Below, piece after piece: positions 7,880-15,934 of a DNA stretch of 25,205 bases. Position numbers and translations under genes: made by a program. The stretch lies in assembly GCA_003562555.1 (NCBI GenBank), contig PWUO01000149.1, forward strand, positions 1-25,205. Direction: 5' to 3'. The DNA is from Dehalococcoidia bacterium. Its GTDB lineage: Bacteria > Chloroflexota > Dehalococcoidia > GIF9 > AB-539-J10. Under the pieces are notes generated by a model. That model was not told where the DNA came from. It saw only the letters and a program-made list of their open reading frames with translations, and did no database searches. The first letter of the stretch is position 1; the number at the start of each line of letters is the position of its first letter.

Positions 7880-7897
7880 CGCGGGGAGGAACCCGCG
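7880..7897 (-). terminator. Hairpin directly after padR, possible weak terminator
   Basis: A perfect six-base-pair GC stem (CGCGGG/CCCGCG, loop of six) lies immediately downstream of the padR stop codon and upstream of glpK. On the minus strand it is followed by TTG but not by a real T run, so termination would be partial at best. The rest of the gap to glpK holds only a small GTAG-CCA-CTAC inverted repeat at 7777-7787. Confidence 0.35.
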
Positions 7898-7898
7898 G

Positions 7899-8243
7899 TT
7901 AACTACCCGCCATGACTCGTTCGGTTGCGAGGAAGAAACAATTCCACTCGTAAAGGCGGGCATTCAATGCCTCGCGTCCCTTATCGGTGAGCCAGTAGCA
8001 GCGCCGATGGGTATTCGATGCCGTATGCCAGGCACTCTGTACAAGTCCGTCCTGTTCCAGCCTGCGCAACGCTGAGTAGAGCGTGCTCGCAGTCAGACGG
8101 AAGTAGCCGCTGCTGCGACGCTCAATCTCCCTGCCGATGCGATATCCATGACTCGGCAGTTCGCCGATAACGGACAGCATCAGTGGTTCAACAACTCCGC
8201 GAAGGAGTTGATCGACGTACCGTCGCGCCTGAGAGTCGGCCAT
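7899..8243 (-). CDS. PadR family transcriptional regulator
   Basis: A 114-residue winged-helix protein of the PadR family. After LLRGVVEPLMLSVI come GYRIGREIERRSSGYFRLTASTLY (recognition-helix region, about residues 33-56) and SALRRLEQDGLVQSAW, then the wing RRCYWLTDKGREAL. The C-terminal helix used for dimerisation is short, as in small PadR proteins. It probably binds as a dimer near its own promoter. It diverges from the HtrA-like gene with only 82 bases between the two starts, so it may control that gene, itself, or the downstream glycerol operon. The extended -10 ends eight bases before its ATG, predicting an almost leaderless mRNA. The inducer is unknown. Confidence 0.88.
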   Translation of the reverse strand: MADSQARRYVDQLLRGVVEPLMLSVIGELPSHGYRIGREIERRSSGYFRLTASTLYSALRRLEQDGLVQSAWHTASNTHRRCYWLTDKGREALNARLYEWNCFFLATERVMAGS

Positions 8244-8251
8244 GGATGGCC
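8238..8251. promoter_or_regulatory. Small inverted repeat over the padR start, possible autoregulatory site
   Basis: GGCCA-TGGA-TGGCC spans the padR start codon and predicted transcription start. A repressor bound here would block its own promoter. The arms are only five bases and do not match the ATGT-N8-ACAT operator reported for several PadR proteins, so this is weak. Confidence 0.25.
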
Positions 8252-8260
8252 ATTATACCA
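8252..8260 (-). promoter_or_regulatory. Extended -10 promoter of padR
   Basis: On the minus strand TGG is followed by a perfect TATAAT (8257-8252). Eight bases separate it from the ATG (A at 8243). A start about seven bases below the -10 gives a leader of zero to two bases, and there is no room for a Shine-Dalgarno site. Confidence 0.65.
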
Positions 8261-8308
8261 TCGGTGAAACCAAACGCCAGTCAGAATGATTTGCTGCGAC
8301 GATTCCAA

Positions 8309-8317
8309 TGCTATAAT
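8309..8317 (+). promoter_or_regulatory. Extended -10 promoter of the HtrA-like gene
   Basis: TGC plus a perfect TATAAT (8312-8317) ends eight bases before the ATG at 8326. The predicted start near 8324 leaves a two-base leader or none. A TTGCTG at 8291-8296 could be a weak -35 but is only 15 bases away. Confidence 0.7.
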
Positions 8318-8325
8318 CACAAGAC

Positions 8326-9441
8326 ATGAGCATTCGAAGCTATGGCACACGCATTGCGCTGCTGAGTATCATGTCGCTGGCGCTCCTTGCGGGCTGCATC
8401 GTGGAATCTCCTCCGCCTACCACTCCCACGACGCAACCCTCTGTGCCCAGCGAACATGTGGATCCATCATGGAGATTTCCTGCGACCCCGAGCACTCCTC
8501 AGGAGCCACTGCCTTCTATTGTCGATGTAGTGAGCGAGGTGCGCCCGGCAGTGGTCTCGGTGATGACCGAGATGGTGGCATATGACCTGTTCAGCCAGGC
8601 ATACACGCAGGAAGCAGCCGGATCGGGCATCATTATCGACTCGAATGGCTACATCATCACGAATCATCACGTGGTTCAGAACGCCAAGGACATTCAGATA
8701 GAACTGCATGACGGAACCACCTATCGAGCCACGGTCGTTGGTACGGACCCGCTCACAGATCTAGCGGTGATTCGAGCCGAGGCATCAGGTCTGCCGTTTG
8801 CCAGACTCGGGCAATCAGGCGATCTTGCCGTCGGCGAATGGGTGGTAGCTATAGGCAACGCACTGGGAGAGGGTATCTCTGCAAGCGAAGGAATCGTGAG
8901 CCGACTGGATGTATCCGTCACCGTCGGTGGCAATAGATTGCGCGACCTGATTCAGACCACGGCGGCAATTAATCCGGGCAACAGCGGCGGGCCTCTTTCG
9001 AACATGGCAGGAGAGGTCATCGGCATCAACAGCGTCAAGGTGGCAACGATCGGCGTGGAGGGCATGGGCTATGCCATCGCCATCGATGGAGCGCGCCCGA
9101 TAGTTCAGTCACTTATCAACCAGGGCTACGTGATCAGGCCTTGGCTCGGCGTATCGCTCTACACCGTTGATCGCTTCACTGCGAGAGTCAACCAGTTGTC
9201 CGTCGAAGAAGGCGCGCTAATCGTGGAGGTGAGCAGCCGCAGCCCGGCAAGCGAGGCCGGACTGCAGAGGGGCGATGTCATCGTTGAGTTCGACGGCAAA
9301 CCCATCAGGAATACGGACGACCTGCTACAGGCGATTATCGCCAGCGAGGTGGGCGCCGCGGTGGAGGTGGGATACGTGAGGCAGCAGGATCATCTCACCA
9401 CCACAGTGCAGTTACGAGAGAGTCCAGCGCCCTGGGATTAG
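8326..9441 (+). CDS. HtrA/DegP-like trypsin-fold serine protease with PDZ domain, predicted lipoprotein
   Basis: A 371-residue HtrA-family protease. A lipoprotein signal peptide ends in LLAGC (acylated Cys24), followed by a Pro/Thr/Ser-rich linker to about residue 60. The chymotrypsin-like domain has the triad His115 (NHHVV), Asp145 (TDLAVI) and Ser220 (GNSGGPL). One PDZ domain occupies about residues 275-365 (RPWLGVSL, SPASEAGLQRGDVIVEFDGKPI). It should act outside the cytoplasmic membrane on misfolded or regulatory substrates. Most DegS/HtrA relatives are anchored by a transmembrane helix or are soluble, so the lipid anchor is a variation. The divergent padR may regulate it. Protease family and lipobox are clear; substrates are unknown. 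Confidence 0.92.
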   Translation: MSIRSYGTRIALLSIMSLALLAGCIVESPPPTTPTTQPSVPSEHVDPSWRFPATPSTPQEPLPSIVDVVSEVRPAVVSVMTEMVAYDLFSQAYTQEAAGSGIIIDSNGYIITNHHVVQNAKDIQIELHDGTTYRATVVGTDPLTDLAVIRAEASGLPFARLGQSGDLAVGEWVVAIGNALGEGISASEGIVSRLDVSVTVGGNRLRDLIQTTAAINPGNSGGPLSNMAGEVIGINSVKVATIGVEGMGYAIAIDGARPIVQSLINQGYVIRPWLGVSLYTVDRFTARVNQLSVEEGALIVEVSSRSPASEAGLQRGDVIVEFDGKPIRNTDDLLQAIIASEVGAAVEVGYVRQQDHLTTTVQLRESPAPWD

Positions 9442-9496
9442 TCACCTGCCATTTATCGACTGACGAGACGCACGATCCGCGGCGACGGCCGGACGG

Positions 9497-12400
9497 CTAA
9501 TCGGCGCGCGTCAGCCCGATGGTCAGTTCGTGACCGTCCAGCTTCAGAGTTTGCGCGAAGGCGTCCGCAGGCGGGGCACTTTTTCGCAGATCTACGATCA
9601 ACGTCTCCTGGCGGATGTACTCATCAAACAAGGTGAACACATCCTGAAGAACAGTGCTTCCGACGTAGAACACCACTATGTGATCGGATATCTCGAGTCC
9701 TGCTGACCGCCGCATCATCTGCAAACGGCGTACGATCTCGCGAGCAAACCCCTCGGCTCGCAAGACATCGGAGAGACTAGTCAGCACCCCAACGCGGTAG
9801 CGGTCATCTCCAGCAACCGAAAACCCTTCCTCTTCTTCCCCCATGCGGTCCACGAACTCAACGTCCTTGACGTTCAACTCGTCCTTGATGTGTTCGCTCA
9901 AAGCTGCGACGCCGGCCCGTTCCATCTCGCCTGGAACAAGAAGCCTCGCCATCGCGAGCGGTTGTCGCACCTTTATGCCCGCCTTGGCCCGGGCAGCCCG
10001 CCCAAGGCTCGCCAGGTTCATGACGAGCTCCATATGGCTATTCAGCGCTTCGTCGATCTCTTCCACGCCCGGTACGGGGTACTCGGTCAAGTGCACACTT
10101 TCAGGCGCCGCGTCATCCACGGACCGCGCAAGGTTCTGATACATCTCCTCGGTAGTGAAAGGAGCCACTGGCGCAAGCAGCTTGATCGTCGTCATCAGAC
10201 AGCGATACAGGGTTTCGTGCGCGGCCAGTTTATCGTCATCGCTCTCGCTCTTCCAGAACCGGCGCCTGCTGCGGCGGACATACCAGTTCGACAAGAGATC
10301 GATGAACTCTTCCACCCGGCGGATTGCCTGAGTGAAGCCGTAGGCATCCATTGCCTTCGTCACATCGAGGACAACCTGGTTCAATTCCGACAGTATCCAT
10401 CGGTCAAGTTCAGACAACACCTCGGGCTGCCGTCGACCAGGTACAAATTCGTCGATGTTGGCGTACAGGACGAAGAACGAGTACGTGTTCCAAAGGGTCA
10501 GGAGGTGGCGTCGCATCGTCTCGGACAGGGCCTGCACCGAGAAGCGATGTGTGTTCTCGGGCGGCACCGAGGAGAGCATGTACCAGCGAACTGCGTCCGC
10601 GCCGTATTCGTTGATGACGGACCACGGATCGATTATGTTCCCCTTCGACTTGCTCATCTTCTCGCCATTTGCATCCACCACGTGTCCGAGACAGTGGACA
10701 TTCTTGAAGCACGGTCCGTCAAACACCATCGTCGAGAGCGCATGCAGGCTGTAGAACCATCCCCTCGTCTGATCAATGGCCTCGGTGATGTAGTCGACCG
10801 GAAACATCTGACCAAACGTGTCCTTGTTCTCGAACGGGTAGTGCCACTGGGCCCAGGTCATCGCTCCTGAGTCGAACCAGCAGTCGAGCACCTCAGGGGC
10901 ACGCTGCATCCTACTCCCGCACTTGGCACACAGGTATGTCACCTCGTCAACGTACGGCCGATGCAACTCGATGTCATCGCGATATCCTTCGATGCCGAAT
11001 TTCGACGCAAGCTCGGCACGGCTGCCCACACAGTCGAATTCCCCGCAGTCAGCACACTCCCATACCGGAAGGGGTGTTCCCCAATAACGCTCGCGCGAGA
11101 CAGCCCAATCCACGTTGTTCGCGAGCCAATCGCCAAACCGGCCATGCTTGATGTAATCAGGGAACCATGTGATCTCCTGGTTTCCCGACACAAGCCGATC
11201 TTTCTTGGCGGTAGTCTTGATGTACCACGAGCGTTTCACATAGTAGAGCAGCGGGGTGGCGCATCGCCAGCAGAACGGATACGTGTGCCGGATCGTCCCG
11301 CTGCGGAACAACAACCCTCGCGCCTGCAGGTCCTCGATGATCTCCGGATCGGCATCCTTCACGAACTTGCCCGAGAACGAGTACGTACCCGTCACCTTGC
11401 CGTCGAGGTCCACCTGCTGCACAAAGTCAAGGTGCTCCCTCATTCCAGCCTCGAAGTCCACCTCTCCGAAAGATGGTGCGACGTGTACGATGCCGGTACC
11501 GTCATCCAACGACACGAAGTCGGCTGCGATCACTGGATACGTAAGGCGATCAGGCTTCGCCTGCGCTTCGAACGAAGGCATGGACACTCTCGTGACTCCG
11601 TAGTCATGAGGATTGAAGAGGGGTTCGTAGCGCAGCCCAGCAAGGCCCGCACCGGACACCACCCCCACCTTCACGTAGCCGGACACGCCAACGACATCGA
11701 CAAGAGCCGCAGCCATGATGAGGTAGTCCGACTCTCCAGCAAGCACCGCATACTCGGCATCTGCAGCCACGGCGAGTGACGTGTTTCCAGGAAGCGTCCA
11801 TGGGGTAGTCGTCCACGCGAGGAGGTAGACATCCGCCGCATCACTTCCAAGCGTAGCCCTGACCTCGTCAGGCGCTGACAAGAGCGCCTCGGACGCGATG
11901 CGGAACTTTATGTAGACTGATGGATCCTCGGTATCTTCCTCATACCCGAGAGCAACCTCGTGAGAACTCAGTGACGTACCGCACCGCGGGCAATGTGGCG
12001 TCGTGCGATATCCCCGGTAGATGAGGCCCTGATCCCAGATCTGCTTGATACCCCACCATCCCGACTCGATGTACTCATCTTTGAGCGTGATGTAGGGGTC
12101 GTCCATGTCTATCCAGTGGCCGACCCGTTCGACCATCGTCTCCCACTGTCGGATGTACTTGAACGCACTTTCCCGGCAACGTTCATTGAATGCCGCTACT
12201 CCGTATTCCTCGATCTGCTTCTTGCTCTTGAGTCCGAGACTGTGCTCGACCTCCAGTTCGACTGGCAGTCCATGTGTGTCCCACCCCGCCTTACGTGGTG
12301 CGTAATAGCCCTTCATGGTGCGATAACGACACGGGATGTCCTTGAACAGACGCGACAGCACGTGATGTATGCCAGGACTACCGTTCGTCGTCGGAGGACC

Positions 12401-12535
12401 ATCGTTGAAACTGAACAGAGGCTGTCCGCGCCGCTGGTCGACGCTCTTCTCAAATATCGAGTTCTCTTTCCAAAACCGGAGGATCTCGACCTCAACGTCA
12501 GGAAAGCGCGCCTTGGAATCGACAGCCTTGAACAT
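9497..12535 (-). CDS. ileS: Isoleucyl-tRNA synthetase (IleS2-like)
   Basis: A 1012-residue class I synthetase that charges tRNA-Ile. The HIGH-equivalent signature lies in GPPTTNGSPGIHHVLSR (about residues 46-62), and KMSKS sits near residue 626 inside EKMSKSKGN. The CP1 editing domain carries WTTTPWTLPGNTSLAV, and CWRC, CADC and CAKC pairs flag metal-binding inserts. Length and the GIHHVL form match the longer IleS2 type, related to eukaryotic enzymes and often mupirocin-insensitive, rather than the roughly 930-residue IleS1. The ATG at 12535 follows an AGGGG site; a GTG at 12538 would add one residue and share its G with the jag stop codon. It ends the ribosomal/yidC gene series and converges on the htrA-like gene. 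Enzyme identity is certain, subtype is probable. Confidence 0.96.
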   Translation of the reverse strand: MFKAVDSKARFPDVEVEILRFWKENSIFEKSVDQRRGQPLFSFNDGPPTTNGSPGIHHVLSRLFKDIPCRYRTMKGYYAPRKAGWDTHGLPVELEVEHSLGLKSKKQIEEYGVAAFNERCRESAFKYIRQWETMVERVGHWIDMDDPYITLKDEYIESGWWGIKQIWDQGLIYRGYRTTPHCPRCGTSLSSHEVALGYEEDTEDPSVYIKFRIASEALLSAPDEVRATLGSDAADVYLLAWTTTPWTLPGNTSLAVAADAEYAVLAGESDYLIMAAALVDVVGVSGYVKVGVVSGAGLAGLRYEPLFNPHDYGVTRVSMPSFEAQAKPDRLTYPVIAADFVSLDDGTGIVHVAPSFGEVDFEAGMREHLDFVQQVDLDGKVTGTYSFSGKFVKDADPEIIEDLQARGLLFRSGTIRHTYPFCWRCATPLLYYVKRSWYIKTTAKKDRLVSGNQEITWFPDYIKHGRFGDWLANNVDWAVSRERYWGTPLPVWECADCGEFDCVGSRAELASKFGIEGYRDDIELHRPYVDEVTYLCAKCGSRMQRAPEVLDCWFDSGAMTWAQWHYPFENKDTFGQMFPVDYITEAIDQTRGWFYSLHALSTMVFDGPCFKNVHCLGHVVDANGEKMSKSKGNIIDPWSVINEYGADAVRWYMLSSVPPENTHRFSVQALSETMRRHLLTLWNTYSFFVLYANIDEFVPGRRQPEVLSELDRWILSELNQVVLDVTKAMDAYGFTQAIRRVEEFIDLLSNWYVRRSRRRFWKSESDDDKLAAHETLYRCLMTTIKLLAPVAPFTTEEMYQNLARSVDDAAPESVHLTEYPVPGVEEIDEALNSHMELVMNLASLGRAARAKAGIKVRQPLAMARLLVPGEMERAGVAALSEHIKDELNVKDVEFVDRMGEEEEGFSVAGDDRYRVGVLTSLSDVLRAEGFAREIVRRLQMMRRSAGLEISDHIVVFYVGSTVLQDVFTLFDEYIRQETLIVDLRKSAPPADAFAQTLKLDGHELTIGLTRAD

Positions 12536-12537
12536 CA

Positions 12538-13176
12538 CTAGCGCCCCTTGGGGTGGATGACCACCTTGCGTTCGATCTCCTCGCCAACGCTCTCAGTGTA
12601 TACATCCGGATGATTCGCCAGCGCAAGATGAACCACCCGACGCTCATCAGGTGGCATGGGCTCCAGCGCCATTGGCCTGCGGCGGTATTTCGCCTGGTCA
12701 GCCATCTTCCGCGCAAGTTCCTGTAACGCAGCATGGCGACGTCTCTTGTAGCCACACACGTCGACCGTCAACGCAGGCCACTCTGATTCCCTGGAGGCAA
12801 TCATAAGGCGGACAATGTGTTGCAGAGCAGAGAGCGTCATGCCGCGGCGCCCTATCAGAACACCCAAATCATCACCCTCGATATTGAGCACCACGGAGTC
12901 AGCGACGCGCTCACACCCAACGTCACCTTCGAGTCCCAGAAGATCAAGCAATCGCCTCAATACCTCAACGCCCACCTCTGCGCCCGGATCATAGACGGCA
13001 TGGGGTTGCGCGTCATCAAGATTATCGTCGTCCTCAACGTCGCTTCTGCCACCTTCTTCGATGTCGTCCTCAGCCCCGTCGGCAGCATCCACGGCAGCAA
13101 TATCTCCGGGTTCCGGGGAGGTACGCAGGACTTCGTCGTCGCTGTGTCCGCTCACTCCAGGTTCGGCTTCATTCAT
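12538..13176 (-). CDS. khpB: RNA-binding protein KhpB (Jag/SpoIIIJ-associated), KH and R3H domains
   Basis: A 212-residue protein with a KH domain (VLIGRRGMTLSA, GxxG at residues 109-112) and a C-terminal R3H domain (R179-x3-H183 in ERRVVHLAL). KhpB/Jag binds RNA, often with KhpA, and is usually encoded beside yidC as here. The basic Jag-N domain of Firmicutes is absent. Instead residues 1-66 are strongly acidic (about 22 Asp/Glu against two Arg) and probably disordered. The ATG at 13176 has a clear GAGGAG ribosome site; the open frame extends upstream into yidC without homology. The gap from yidC is 43 bases, and ileS starts at the stop codon. Family secure; the role in this organism is inferred. 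Confidence 0.9.
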   Translation of the reverse strand: MNEAEPGVSGHSDDEVLRTSPEPGDIAAVDAADGAEDDIEEGGRSDVEDDDNLDDAQPHAVYDPGAEVGVEVLRRLLDLLGLEGDVGCERVADSVVLNIEGDDLGVLIGRRGMTLSALQHIVRLMIASRESEWPALTVDVCGYKRRRHAALQELARKMADQAKYRRRPMALEPMPPDERRVVHLALANHPDVYTESVGEEIERKVVIHPKGR

Positions 13177-13219
13177 TAACAGCTCCTCGTTGGGATCGGC
13201 TACCTGTACGCAGATCGAT

Positions 13220-13975
13220 TCAGCTCGTCTTCGCAATAGCCGTGGATGAGCCGCGCCGCAAGTATCCCCATCCACCTCCAACCACGTACTGCGTGCCGAT
13301 GCCGATGAGATTCGATATGAGCCAGAAAAGCGGCAGTCCAGCAGGGAACATGATGGTGAAGAGTCCGAACATAAGCGGCATCATCATGAGCATCATCTGG
13401 TTGGTCGACGCCTGTCTCGGATCAGCCGCGGGTGGTGTCGTCATCTTCTGTTGCACGAACATCGTGCCACCAACCAGGATAGCCAGGATCATCGTCGTAT
13501 CAGGCTGTCCCAGGTCAAGCCAGAGGAAACTGCTATTGACGGGAATGGCCCGGGCGATCGTGTCAGACGCGTAGAGATGTTGTGCAAGGTCCAAGAGGTT
13601 CTCCGGGGTGGTTGCCAGCGTCTTGATGATGGACTGGTAAAGGGCGATCCAGACGGGAAACTGAATCAGCATGGGCCACATACACCCGACCGGGTTGACC
13701 CCTGCCTCTTTGTACAGCTTCATCGTCTCCTGCTGTAGCTTCTGCTTGTTCTTGGCGTATTTCTTCTGCAGCTCCTTCATCTTCGGCTGCAGTTCTTGCA
13801 TGGACTTTGTGGATTGCGTCTGCTTGATGGTGACCGGCGTCAGCACCAACCGAACCACTAAAGTGAACAGAATGATGGCCAGTCCGAACTCAACCGCGTG
13901 TGGCAGCGCGCCCGAAATCGCGATGAGCCCGTTCATGGCGGGACGCAGGATGATTACGTTCCAAACTTCTATCAT
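13220..13975 (-). CDS. yidC: Membrane protein insertase YidC/Oxa1 family
   Basis: A 251-residue Oxa1/YidC/Alb3 insertase of the short kind, without the large periplasmic domain of Gram-negative YidC. It inserts and folds membrane proteins with or without SecYEG. The conserved Arg of the hydrophilic groove is Arg42 (VRLVLTPVT). A charged cytoplasmic coiled loop follows (LQPKMKELQKKYAKN, about residues 62-76), then GCMWPMLIQFPVW and the Met-rich MMLMMMPLMFG membrane segment. I infer five membrane helices. The ATG at 13975 lies eight bases after the lipoprotein gene's stop, with GGAG from that gene's last codons as ribosome site. It is separated from yidD by the lipoprotein gene, which is not the usual order. 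Confidence 0.94.
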   Translation of the reverse strand: MIEVWNVIILRPAMNGLIAISGALPHAVEFGLAIILFTLVVRLVLTPVTIKQTQSTKSMQELQPKMKELQKKYAKNKQKLQQETMKLYKEAGVNPVGCMWPMLIQFPVWIALYQSIIKTLATTPENLLDLAQHLYASDTIARAIPVNSSFLWLDLGQPDTTMILAILVGGTMFVQQKMTTPPAADPRQASTNQMMLMMMPLMFGLFTIMFPAGLPLFWLISNLIGIGTQYVVGGGWGYLRRGSSTAIAKTS

Positions 13976-13983
13976 CTAGAGAA

Positions 13984-15201
13984 TCACTCCATGTCCAACG
14001 AAAAGCTGTACGCAATGGACCGGGACACCGGATCGATCGCGAACAGCACATTGTTCTGTGCCCGTATATATACCAGTCCGTCAAGATAGTAAGGAGGCGC
14101 CACTACGTCTGCATTGCAGGTCGACGCCCTCTCACTGGTGGGATTCGGTACGCGAACACCCATACCGGAGTTGCGGTCCACCACATGCACGTCGCCATGT
14201 TGGGTGACCACCACCACGCTATCACCGGCAAGAACCGGAGACGCGGCAATCGAATCTTCGGTTTCGTAGGGAGCCACCCATTTCAATGCACCACTCTCCC
14301 GATCCAACGCGTACAGGTTGCCATCCAACGAGGAGGCGTACATTGCGTCATCAACTATAACGGGCGCAGACCAGAACCAGTTATCAGCCTCGAATTCCCA
14401 TGCTTTGGAATCCGAACCGAGAGGGATTGCCAGTAGGCTCCGGTTGAACGAGCCAACGTACAACATGTCGTCCACGATCACCGGAGAAGAGACGAAGCCG
14501 AACTCACCCTCGTACACCCAGGGCAACTTCCTTCCCGTCTCGGCATCAAGCGAGTAGATCCGGCCTTCGAAGGTGCTGACATACACGACGCCGTTAGCAA
14601 CTGCGGGTGTAACCCAGAGTTTCCCATCAAGCGGTTCGGACACCCAGAGTTCGTCACCGTACAGGCGGTCAAGGCCATACACAACGCCGTGTGAACGACT
14701 CCCGTCAGCAATCGAACTTGACACGAATACCTTGTCCTCGTACACGGCGGGATCACCGACGATTGGGCCGATCTTTTCATCGGTCCTGGGATATACCCAT
14801 TCTCCAGAGCGCAACTGAGGAAACACCGCGCCGGTGAGCCGAGCCTCGGGATTCACCATGAGAACCTTGCCGTCGTACGTGCCGATACAGATATGTCCGT
14901 TGGTGAGGACGGGTGTGGCGTACAATGTGGACGCGACATCGGAAGTGCCACATCCAAACGTTCCGCGAACCTGCGTAGTTATGGGGTATGTCCATTCGTC
15001 ATTCGAGGGGAATGGCTCGCCGGAGGCACGGGCTGAGGGATTGATTGCAATGATCTGGCCATCGGCTGAGCCAACGTAGAGAAGCTCGCCGTCGCTGACA
15101 ATCCCCGAGAATCCCTGCGGTGCCGGTGCCGCACAACCGATCGCCGACGCGGCAATCAGCAGAGACACCAGAATGAGCAAAGGAATACGAACTTTCTTCA
15201 T
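13984..15201 (-). CDS. PQQ-type beta-propeller lipoprotein between yidD and yidC
   Basis: A 405-residue predicted lipoprotein. The signal peptide MKKVRIPLLILVSLLIAASA ends in the lipobox AIGC (Cys23). The rest is a beta-propeller of PQQ/BamB-like blades of the form (L/V)YVGS.DG.(I/L).A(I/L)(D/N)...G, for example around residues 40-56, 102-118, 205-220, 245-260, 285-302, 325-342 and 375-395, so seven or eight blades. No enzyme residues are recognisable. BamB in diderms uses this fold in outer-membrane protein assembly; here no other BAM gene is seen. Position between yidD and yidC, with short gaps and on the same strand, suggests a role at the membrane-insertion site, perhaps holding or sensing inserted or secreted proteins. 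That role is inference. AGGA before ATG 15201 is the ribosome site. Confidence 0.85.
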   Translation of the reverse strand: MKKVRIPLLILVSLLIAASAIGCAAPAPQGFSGIVSDGELLYVGSADGQIIAINPSARASGEPFPSNDEWTYPITTQVRGTFGCGTSDVASTLYATPVLTNGHICIGTYDGKVLMVNPEARLTGAVFPQLRSGEWVYPRTDEKIGPIVGDPAVYEDKVFVSSSIADGSRSHGVVYGLDRLYGDELWVSEPLDGKLWVTPAVANGVVYVSTFEGRIYSLDAETGRKLPWVYEGEFGFVSSPVIVDDMLYVGSFNRSLLAIPLGSDSKAWEFEADNWFWSAPVIVDDAMYASSLDGNLYALDRESGALKWVAPYETEDSIAASPVLAGDSVVVVTQHGDVHVVDRNSGMGVRVPNPTSERASTCNADVVAPPYYLDGLVYIRAQNNVLFAIDPVSRSIAYSFSLDME

Positions 15202-15227
15202 CTAGTTCCTGAGCAACGTCCTCTCTG

Positions 15228-15437
15228 TTACTTACTGTACGGCACGGGATCGTACCGCGACTCCGAGAAGGGATGACACCGCAGCAATCTCCACATTCCC
15301 TTCGCAACTCCACGCACCACACCGCACCGACGTATGGATTCCACCATATACTCAGAGCAGGTCGGCTGGAAGCGGCAGCGGTGAGGCGTAACTTCAGAAA
15401 TGGTCTTCTGATAAAATCGAACCGCCACAATCAGCAT
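15228..15437 (-). CDS. yidD: Membrane protein insertion efficiency factor YidD
   Basis: A 69-residue YidD protein with all family hallmarks: RFYQKTIS (residues 7-14), CRFQPTCSEY, GMWRLLRCHPF and a C-terminal DPVP. YidD is a small membrane-associated protein that assists YidC-dependent insertion. The ATG at 15437 lies 44 bases inside the end of rnpA in another frame; the open frame reaches further upstream but the homology starts here. Overlap of rnpA and yidD is common in this cluster. The next gene is the PQQ-type lipoprotein rather than yidC. Confidence 0.93.
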   Translation of the reverse strand: MLIVAVRFYQKTISEVTPHRCRFQPTCSEYMVESIRRCGVVRGVAKGMWRLLRCHPFSESRYDPVPYSK

Positions 15438-15777
15438 CCGAGCGATCCGGCTTGTCGACGCCGGCTCGAACGAGGAGTTGCCGCAGTTCACGTTCCAGTT
15501 CTCGGTACTCTGCACTGTTTATGCTCGTTCGGGCAATAACCACCACGTCCCATCCCGGTGGTAACGCCCGGATATCAACGGCTGCTCGAATACGCCTCTT
15601 GGCACGATTGCGTACCACCGCGCCTCCTACCTTCTTCGACACCACCATACCCAAGCGGCTGTACTGCAACCCATTGGGAAGCACCCGCACCACCACAACT
15701 GAACCCGCGTATGCCCGGCCCTGACGAAAGACAGTTACAAACTGTTCACGCCCGACGAGCGACCACGGTCTGTTCAT
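15394..15777 (-). CDS. rnpA: Ribonuclease P protein component
   Basis: A 127-residue RnpA, the basic protein subunit that helps the RNase P RNA cut the 5' leader from pre-tRNAs. The RNR signature is complete (VVRNRAKRRIRAA, about residues 54-66), preceded by GMVVSKKVGGA. The C-terminal 20 residues, beyond the fold, are acidic and overlap yidD. It starts seven bases after the rpmH stop, as in most bacteria. The RNase P RNA gene itself is not in this window. Confidence 0.95.
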   Translation of the reverse strand: MNRPWSLVGREQFVTVFRQGRAYAGSVVVVRVLPNGLQYSRLGMVVSKKVGGAVVRNRAKRRIRAAVDIRALPPGWDVVVIARTSINSAEYRELERELRQLLVRAGVDKPDRSDADCGGSILSEDHF

Positions 15778-15784
15778 CCAGAAA

Positions 15785-15925
15785 CTAGACGGGCGTAAGC
15801 TTCCACCGACCCTTGAGTCGGCGTGCTTTCAAGACGCGAATACCCGCCTTAGTGGACATCTTCGCACGAAACCCGAGCTTCCTCGCACGCGGGATCTTCT
15901 TAGGTTGATAGGTCCGTTTCGGCAT
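15785..15925 (-). CDS. rpmH: Ribosomal protein L34
   Basis: A 46-residue, highly basic protein found by translating the minus strand. It starts MPKRTYQPKKIPRARK, continues GFRAKMSTKAGIRVLKARR and ends KGRWKLTPV, which is the L34 pattern throughout (MKRTYQP, HGFR-like, RRxKGR). L34 is a component of the large ribosomal subunit. The ATG at 15925 has AGGAG five bases upstream. It lies between rpsR and rnpA. In many bacteria dnaA lies upstream of rpmH; here the S6-SSB-S18 genes take that place. Confidence 0.95.
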   Translation of the reverse strand: MPKRTYQPKKIPRARKLGFRAKMSTKAGIRVLKARRLKGRWKLTPV

Positions 15926-15934
15926 TGGTTTCTC

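Noticed and set aside
7748..7898. Promoter or riboswitch before glpK
   Set aside because: Only a weak TGCTAGGTT and a small GTAG/CTAC repeat are visible; no good -10/-35 pair and no known riboswitch pattern.
9890..11779. Long plus-strand open frames opposite ileS (326 and 272 residues)
   Set aside because: They are antisense to a certain gene, their translations show no family motif and an excess of His, Arg and Ser typical of shadow frames, and there is no ribosome site.
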